Source of the DNA: JBGPRB01 sp964422155
Lineage (GTDB): Bacteria > Chloroflexota > Dehalococcoidia > Dehalococcoidales > RBG-16-60-22
Length of the DNA: 56,224 bases
Reading direction: 5' to 3'
Assembly: GCA_964422155.1 (NCBI GenBank)
Contig: CAYQZZ010000007.1
Location: forward strand, 1 to 56,224
The notes beneath the pieces are model-generated. The model had not been told where the DNA came from. It searched no databases and saw only the letters and a list, made by a program, of their open reading frames with translations. Positions 51,587-56,224 of this stretch are shown here, piece by piece. Each line of letters opens with the position of its first letter. Position 1 is the stretch's first letter. Position numbers and translations under genes: made by a program.

Positions 51587-52819
51587 ATGCTGAGCCATTG
51601 CCGGGCGCTGGACTTAACCGACGATAAAGGTTTCCTCTGCGGGAAAATACTGGCCGACCTGGGTGCCGATGTCATCAAGGTGGAGAGTCCGGGGGGCGAC
51701 CCTTCGCGCCGGATAGGAGGTTTCTGGGGTGATGTCCCCGACCCGGAGAAAAGCCTTTATTGGTTCGCCTACAACTCGAATAAACGAGGTATCACACTTA
51801 ATATTGAATCGGCTGAAGGCCGCGATATACTTAAAAAGCTGGTCAAGACCGCCGATTTCGTTATCGAGTCCTTTCCGCCAGGCTACTTGGATAAATTAGG
51901 CATAGACTATACTGACCTCAGCGGCATCAATAAAGGCATAATCTTGGCTTCCATCACGCCCTTCGGTCAGGAAGGCCCCTACCGTGACTATAAAGACTCG
52001 GATATCGTCGTCATGGGCATGAGCGGGACCCTGTACCAGACCGGTGAGTTCGATGGGCCGCCCGTACACATAAGCATGCCGCAGGCCTGCCTGCATGCCG
52101 GGGCGGACGCTGCCGTAGGCTGCATGGTCGCTTACTACCATCGGGAGGCAACCGGAGAAGGACAGCACGTCGATATCTCCATGCAGCAGAGCGCCGCCTG
52201 GTTCCAGGCCAACGCCATGCCCACCTGGGAACTCAACAAGGGCATCTTGAGGCGTGCCGGCGCTTTCCGGGCCGGCATGAGTAAAGATGTCGGCCAGCGG
52301 CAAGTATGGCCTTGTAAGGACGGCTACCTGTTCTTCAACGTCATCGGCGGCCGGACCGGCGCTAAATCGCTAAGCGCGCTGGTGGCCTGGATGGACAATG
52401 AAGGGCTGGCCACCGATTATCAGCGCAACATGGACTGGGACAACTTTGACATGTTTACCGTTACCAGAGAAGAGATGCAGCAGGTATTACAGCCGGTTGG
52501 TGAGTTCTTCCTGAGGCATACGAGTCAGGAGCTCCTGAAAGGGGCCGTGAGTAAAGGGGTATCGCTCGGGCCACTATCCAGCATGCACGATTTATTGAAC
52601 GACGAGTGCCTCGAGGAGCGCCATTTCTGGAAGGAGATAGAACACCCCGAGCTGGGTGCGAGCCTTACCTATCCGCGGGAGTTCGTCCGGTCATCGGAGA
52701 CAGACTGCTCGATGCGGTTCCGGGCGCCCTTAATCGGCGAGCATAACGACGAGGTCTTTAGTAAGATAGGAATTTCGGGAAAAGAATTGGAATCATTGAA
52801 ACAGACAGGAGTAATTTAG
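51587..52819 (+). CDS. Class III (CaiB/BaiF) CoA-transferase-like protein, catalytic aspartate apparently replaced
   Basis: 410 residues of the formyl-CoA transferase superfamily: ADLGADVIKVESPGGDPSR, YNSNKRGITLNI, ITPFGQEGPYRDYKDSD and GQHVDISM. These enzymes move CoA between acids through a covalent aspartyl intermediate. By eye the catalytic aspartate (the D of the usual GDxxxG segment) falls at C168 in PQACLHAGADAAVG. The nearest acidic residue is D174, six positions later. It may thus be the non-catalytic partner of the CoA-transferase encoded next, as I recall for the BbsE/BbsF pair. AAAGGAAG precedes the ATG. Confidence 0.88.
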   Translation: MLSHCRALDLTDDKGFLCGKILADLGADVIKVESPGGDPSRRIGGFWGDVPDPEKSLYWFAYNSNKRGITLNIESAEGRDILKKLVKTADFVIESFPPGYLDKLGIDYTDLSGINKGIILASITPFGQEGPYRDYKDSDIVVMGMSGTLYQTGEFDGPPVHISMPQACLHAGADAAVGCMVAYYHREATGEGQHVDISMQQSAAWFQANAMPTWELNKGILRRAGAFRAGMSKDVGQRQVWPCKDGYLFFNVIGGRTGAKSLSALVAWMDNEGLATDYQRNMDWDNFDMFTVTREEMQQVLQPVGEFFLRHTSQELLKGAVSKGVSLGPLSSMHDLLNDECLEERHFWKEIEHPELGASLTYPREFVRSSETDCSMRFRAPLIGEHNDEVFSKIGISGKELESLKQTGVI

Positions 52820-52849
52820 TGTTCAATCATGTATATAAACATTTAATAT

Positions 52850-52950
52850 CTCCTCTCCCTTGACGGGAGAGGTAAGGGTGAGGGTGAAAAATCCGCCTTA
52901 ATCAAGATACCCCCTCACCTTAGTCCTCTCCCGCGGTGGGGAGAGGAAAT
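52850..52950. repeat. Palindromic repeat, CTCCTCTCCC family, between the CoA-transferase genes
   Basis: CTCCTCTCCCTTGACGGGAGAGG and CCTCTCCCGCGGTGGGGAGAGG hairpins face each other, with AAGGGTGAGGGTGA / CCCCCTCACCTT between. A fourth repeat type with the same nested-hairpin plan. Confidence 0.7.
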
Positions 52951-53014
52951 GTGTATTTTGATATTGTAATATTTTTAATAATTATTCTTAAGAAGTATAA
53001 GGGGAGTCATTATT

Positions 53015-54244
53015 TTGGAGATAAATAAGCGGGAAGGCGTATTCAGCGGCCTCAAGATACTGTCTTACTCCTGGGCGGTGGTCGGCCCGCTGACCATGAA
53101 ATTCTTCGCCGACCACGGAGCGACGGTCATCCGGATAGAAACGCGCCAGCGTCCCTGCACCATGAGGTCCTCGGCACCTTACAAGGACAATAAGCCCAAC
53201 TATAACCGCGGCGGCTATTTCACCTACTACAATGCCAATATCCTGAGCTTTGCTCTCGATATGAATCACCCCAAAGCCGGCGAGGTAGCCAGGAGGCTGG
53301 TAGCCTGGTGTGACGTTTTCATGGAAAACTATACGCCGGGCAACATGGAGAAATGGGGGCTGTCCTACGAGGAACTGAAGAAGATAAAGCCGGACATCAT
53401 CATGCTGCGGCAGAGCGGGTACGGTTCCTGGGGGCCTTATAAGAACCTGCCAGCCTTCGGCATGGTGCTGGTGCCCATCGCGGGCCTGCCCAATTTCATC
53501 GGCTGGCCGGGCAAAGAGCCGCTGCCGGTGGGCGTGTCCGCCTATACGGACTGTATCAGTCCGCGTTTCGCCTCGGCCGCTTTAATTGCCGCCCTGGATT
53601 ATCGAAACAAGACCGGCAAGGGGCAGATGCTGGATTTATCGGAGTTTGAAGCGGCCATCTATTACATCATGCCGGCTATTCTCGACTACGCTTCCAATAA
53701 ACGGGAACCCGAGAGAATCGGCAACGCCTCCCCTTACGCCGCCCCTCACGGGGTGTACCCCTGTAAAGGCGATGACCGCTGGTGCACCATCGCCGTCTCC
53801 ACCGACGAGGAATGGATGAACCTGTGCCGGGAAATCGGCAGGCCGGAACTGGCGGAAGACCCCCGATTCAACACTCTGGCCAACCGGAAGAAGAACGAGG
53901 ATGAGCTTAACAAATTGCTCGGTGACTGGACTGTCAACTATACCGCCGAGGAAATTATGGCCCGTCTGCAGGCTGCCGGAATTCCGGCTGGCGTTGTCAT
54001 GAATACGGCCGATGCGTATAACGACCCTCAACTGAGAAAACGCAATATCTACTGGCCCATGAATCATAGCGAGATGGGAAATTTCACCCATCTGGGGCAG
54101 AGCTTTCAATTATCCAAGACACCGGCTAAAGCGTATTCGCCGAGTCCCCTTCTCGGTGAACACACGGAGCAAATCTGCACCGAGATATTAGGCATGTCCG
54201 ATGAAGAGTTTGTCAGCCTTATGCAGGAAGGAGTTTTCGAGTAG
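53015..54244 (+). CDS. Class III (CaiB/BaiF) CoA-transferase with intact catalytic aspartate
   Basis: 409 residues of the same superfamily: FFADHGATVIRIETR, LSFALDMNHPKAGEVARRL, IMLRQSGYGSWGPYKNLPAFG and GKGQMLDLSEFEA. The catalytic aspartate aligns with D179 (SAYTDCISPRFASAAL). The start is a TTG at 53015, nine nt after GGGGAG. It lies directly after the aspartate-less homologue, which suggests a heteromeric enzyme with this as the active subunit. Expected role: activation of a (di)carboxylic acid to its CoA ester with an acyl-CoA donor such as succinyl-CoA. Confidence 0.9.
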   Translation: MEINKREGVFSGLKILSYSWAVVGPLTMKFFADHGATVIRIETRQRPCTMRSSAPYKDNKPNYNRGGYFTYYNANILSFALDMNHPKAGEVARRLVAWCDVFMENYTPGNMEKWGLSYEELKKIKPDIIMLRQSGYGSWGPYKNLPAFGMVLVPIAGLPNFIGWPGKEPLPVGVSAYTDCISPRFASAALIAALDYRNKTGKGQMLDLSEFEAAIYYIMPAILDYASNKREPERIGNASPYAAPHGVYPCKGDDRWCTIAVSTDEEWMNLCREIGRPELAEDPRFNTLANRKKNEDELNKLLGDWTVNYTAEEIMARLQAAGIPAGVVMNTADAYNDPQLRKRNIYWPMNHSEMGNFTHLGQSFQLSKTPAKAYSPSPLLGEHTEQICTEILGMSDEEFVSLMQEGVFE

Positions 54245-54255
54245 AGAAGCAATAG

Positions 54256-54347
54256 TATCATCCTGACCCCGATGCAATCGGGGGAAGAATCCGTATCCTT
54301 CCGATGAGAGACGGATTCTTCGGTCGCTTCGCTTCCTCAGAATGACA
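54256..54347. repeat. Palindromic repeat, TGTCATTCTGA family (copy 5), between CoA-transferase and crotonase
   Basis: TATCATCCTGA / TCAGAATGACA ends, CCCCGATGCAATCGGGGG hairpin, GAATCCG / CGGATTC arms. The left part is like copies 1 and 4, while the right (GGTCGCTTCGCTTCC) differs. Confidence 0.78.
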
Positions 54348-54388
54348 TGGTTAACAACCTTTAGTTAGTAAAATTCAGGAGGTAAGAG

Positions 54389-55264
54389 ATGCTACAGTTT
54401 GAAAAAGCAGGGGATTTCGAAGACGTCATTTACGAGAGGAGCGGCTATGTCGCTCGTATTACGCTGAACAGTCCCGATACCATGAATACGGGCGTAAAAG
54501 ACGTCGGCAAGGCAATGGCACTGGTGGAAGAAGCTGATGATATCAAAGTCCTCATTATCAAGGGTGCGGGCCGCGCTTTAGCAGCCGGTGCCCCCCTTAA
54601 CGAGGTCGGCTTCGTCTACGGCTGGAAGGAGCCTAAATCCGGTGAAAAGGCGCCGCGAACCCAGATACGGAACAGGCTGAAGTTCGACCGAAAAGTATTT
54701 TATGAAGGGGCTTTAAAAATGCTATTTTTCCCGAAAATCACCATCGTCCAGGCGCACGGCTACCTGCTGGGAGCTTCCATGGACATGTACCTCGGGTGCG
54801 ATTTTATTATCGGTGCCGAGGACTGCAAGTTCGGCGAGATTGAGGTGAGACTGGGCATACCCAACGTAACCATCACGCCGCTCATGATACTGCGCTGCGG
54901 GTTTACGCATGCTATGGACCTGTGTCTGACCGGCCGCATGATTGACGGCAAGGAAGCCGCGCGCATCGGCCTTATCAACCGTGCCGTTCCCGCCGACCAG
55001 CTCGAAGATGAGGTCAATCGGTATGCCGAAGGGTTCTCCAAGTTCCCGCGCGACGGTATCGCCATGGGCAAGGCTTCGAAGCAGGCCGTCTGTGATATCA
55101 TGGGGATTACCGCCGGCATGACCAACTCCTGGATGATGCATACCATGCAGACCAATATCCATTTTGAGGAAGATGAGTTCAGCTTCTTCAAGGCGAGAAG
55201 GGACATGGGCGTTAGAGAAGCTATTCACGCGCGAAACAAGTTCTATGAACTCCTCGACAAATAA
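54389..55264 (+). CDS. Crotonase family protein (copy C) of the mutase cluster
   Basis: 291 residues, longer than usual because of an insertion (WKEPKSGEKAPRT, about 79-91). Oxyanion-hole parts are RALAAGAPLNEV and GYLLGASMDMYLGCD. The first catalytic glutamate aligns with D132, while the second is kept as E152 (FGEIEVRLG). This fits hydration, dehydration or isomerisation of an enoyl-CoA but with altered geometry. CAGGAGGT precedes the ATG. It follows the CoA-transferase pair and precedes the MmgE/PrpD gene by 32 bp. The substrate is presumably the CoA ester made by the pair. Confidence 0.87.
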   Translation: MLQFEKAGDFEDVIYERSGYVARITLNSPDTMNTGVKDVGKAMALVEEADDIKVLIIKGAGRALAAGAPLNEVGFVYGWKEPKSGEKAPRTQIRNRLKFDRKVFYEGALKMLFFPKITIVQAHGYLLGASMDMYLGCDFIIGAEDCKFGEIEVRLGIPNVTITPLMILRCGFTHAMDLCLTGRMIDGKEAARIGLINRAVPADQLEDEVNRYAEGFSKFPRDGIAMGKASKQAVCDIMGITAGMTNSWMMHTMQTNIHFEEDEFSFFKARRDMGVREAIHARNKFYELLDK

Positions 55265-55296
55265 CGCGCCAAAGCATTTGAGCGGGAGAGAACCTT

Positions 55297-56224
55297 ATGG
55301 ACGCTGCTTATTCACTGGCCAAGAATCTGATTAATATAAAATTTAAGGACATCCCCCAGGATGTAACGGAGCTTACGAAAAAGCATATCCTGGATATCCT
55401 GGGGGTGGCGCTGGGCGGCTCTGCCAAGCCCGGGGTAAAAGAACTGGCGGAACTGGTCACCGAGTGGGGTGGGAAGGAAGAAAGCACCCTGCTATGTTAC
55501 GAGCGGAAAGTGCCCGCGCCCAATGCCGCCCAGGTAAACGCTACCATGGGCCACGCCCTGGACTACGACGATACCGGTGATGGCCCCACGCATCCCTCGG
55601 TGGTGATTGTGCCGACCTGCCTGGCGATGGCCGAACGTAGAGGTAAAATGAGCGGCAAGAAGTTTATCACGGCGGTTGCCCTGGGGATGGACATGATGTG
55701 CCGTTTGGGACAGTCCTTCCGGTCGGGCGTGAAAACCTCGCCGGTCGGCGGTCACCCCGGGGCCGGCTGGCACCTTACCCCCTTGTACGGTTTTCTGGCG
55801 GCCGCCGGCGTCGCCGGAAGAATTCTCGGGCTCGATGAAGAGAAACTCGTCAACGCCCTGGGCATCGCCTACCATCAGTGCAGCGGCAATGGTCAATGCG
55901 TGAATGAGGGCGCCCTGACCAAAAGGATGGGCCCGGGGTTCGCGGCGAGGGGAGGCATCGTCGCGGCGCTCATGGCGGAGAAGGGCATTACCGGAGCTAA
56001 AGAATGCCTTGAGGGAGAGCTGGGGCTTTTTAACCTGTACCATAAGGGAGAGTACGACCCAATACCGCTGACAAAAGACCTGGGTAAGCGTTTTGCCGGC
56101 CTCAGCGTCACTATGAAACCGTATCCCTGCTGCAAGGGAACTCACAGCTATGTTGACGTGGCGCTGGCACTGGTCAACAAGCATAATATCAAAGCGAAGG
56201 ACGTGCAGGAAATCACGATATTCA
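55297..56224 (+). CDS. MmgE/PrpD family protein (cut by window end)
   Basis: The frame runs 309 codons from ATG 55297 to the window end without a stop; about 140 residues are missing compared with the usual ~450. Family landmarks: HILDILGVALGG, NATMGHALDYDDTGDGPTHPS (the conserved DDT/H motif), VGGHPGAGWHLTPLYG and MKPYPCCKGTHSYVD. The family includes 2-methylcitrate dehydratase, cis-aconitate decarboxylase and iminodisuccinate epimerase, all acting on small di- or tricarboxylates. GGGAGAG precedes the start. It suits a pathway that handles a branched dicarboxylate made by the GlmE-like mutase. The fragment at 12.9 kb is a distant, truncated relative. Confidence 0.92.
   Translation, partial: MDAAYSLAKNLINIKFKDIPQDVTELTKKHILDILGVALGGSAKPGVKELAELVTEWGGKEESTLLCYERKVPAPNAAQVNATMGHALDYDDTGDGPTHPSVVIVPTCLAMAERRGKMSGKKFITAVALGMDMMCRLGQSFRSGVKTSPVGGHPGAGWHLTPLYGFLAAAGVAGRILGLDEEKLVNALGIAYHQCSGNGQCVNEGALTKRMGPGFAARGGIVAALMAEKGITGAKECLEGELGLFNLYHKGEYDPIPLTKDLGKRFAGLSVTMKPYPCCKGTHSYVDVALALVNKHNIKAKDVQEITIF

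Noticed and set aside
49226..54347. Repeats as a CRISPR array or phage attachment sites
   Set aside because: The copies are dispersed, palindromic, 80-130 bp long and of several types, with genes between them and no cas genes or integrase.
55492..56184. 230-codon minus-strand frame at the right edge
   Set aside because: It is antisense to a convincing MmgE/PrpD reading frame that runs off the window end.

Overview
The window looks like chromosomal DNA of an anaerobic, probably uncultivated bacterium. My best guess is a Dehalococcoidia-like Chloroflexota. The reasons are the mix of tungsten aldehyde:ferredoxin oxidoreductases, a [NiFe] hydrogenase next to MetV/MetF, an electron-transferring flavoprotein linked to a membrane HdrD-like oxidoreductase, many CoA-ester enzymes, and abundant dispersed palindromic repeats. 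There is no rRNA, tRNA, CRISPR array or transposase, so the taxonomy is inference. No single gene proves it.

Layout. 0.3-4.1 kb: a large Ser/Thr kinase-ATPase-TPR regulator. Its last ~90 codons recur as a broken copy at 14.7-15.0 kb. 4.3-14.3 kb: a minus-strand catabolic region with hyuA/hyuB and an operon of aldo/keto reductase, truncated MmgE/PrpD, AOR, HpcH/HpaI aldolase and a PadR-like regulator, with a two-domain VOC protein on the plus strand. 15-18 kb: universal stress protein, double cupin and SnoaL-like protein. 18.06-26.86 kb: the energy block on the minus strand, etfB - ferredoxin-etfA - membrane Fe-S oxidoreductase, then hydrogenase small subunit - a 50-residue protein - large subunit - metV - metF, closed by a strong hairpin terminator. 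27-36 kb: housekeeping and mixed genes (surE, acpS, amidohydrolase, nadE, membrane-anchored GH1, thiolase, DUF35 partner, tyrosine phosphatase, MeaB GTPase). 36-37.7 kb: an AT-richer accessory island with hicBA, a lipoprotein gene and a small membrane ORF carrying a UGA codon, the last two behind near-identical promoters. 37.7-46.4 kb: acyl-CoA ligase, sirtuin, two crotonases, a second AOR, a MarR regulator with a palindromic operator, a SnoaL-like protein and an SDR.

46.8 kb to the right edge: the most interesting part, a plus-strand cluster SDR - GlmE-like - GlmS-like - GlmL-like - two CaiB/BaiF CoA-transferases - crotonase - MmgE/PrpD (cut by the window end). The first three after the SDR are a complete B12-dependent glutamate-mutase-type module. 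In the catalytic subunit the three substrate-carboxylate arginines look conserved, but the residues that hold the substrate amino group do not. No methylaspartate ammonia-lyase is present. The two CoA-transferases look like a pair in which only one keeps the catalytic aspartate. I infer an undescribed carbon-skeleton mutase pathway for a non-amino dicarboxylate (for example a hydroxy or branched diacid) that feeds a CoA-ester route. Five of the seven gene gaps in this cluster hold palindromic repeats.

Together the genes fit a heterotrophic anaerobe that oxidises organic acids through CoA esters, moves electrons via ETF and ferredoxin to membrane carriers or H2, and connects to C1-folate metabolism.
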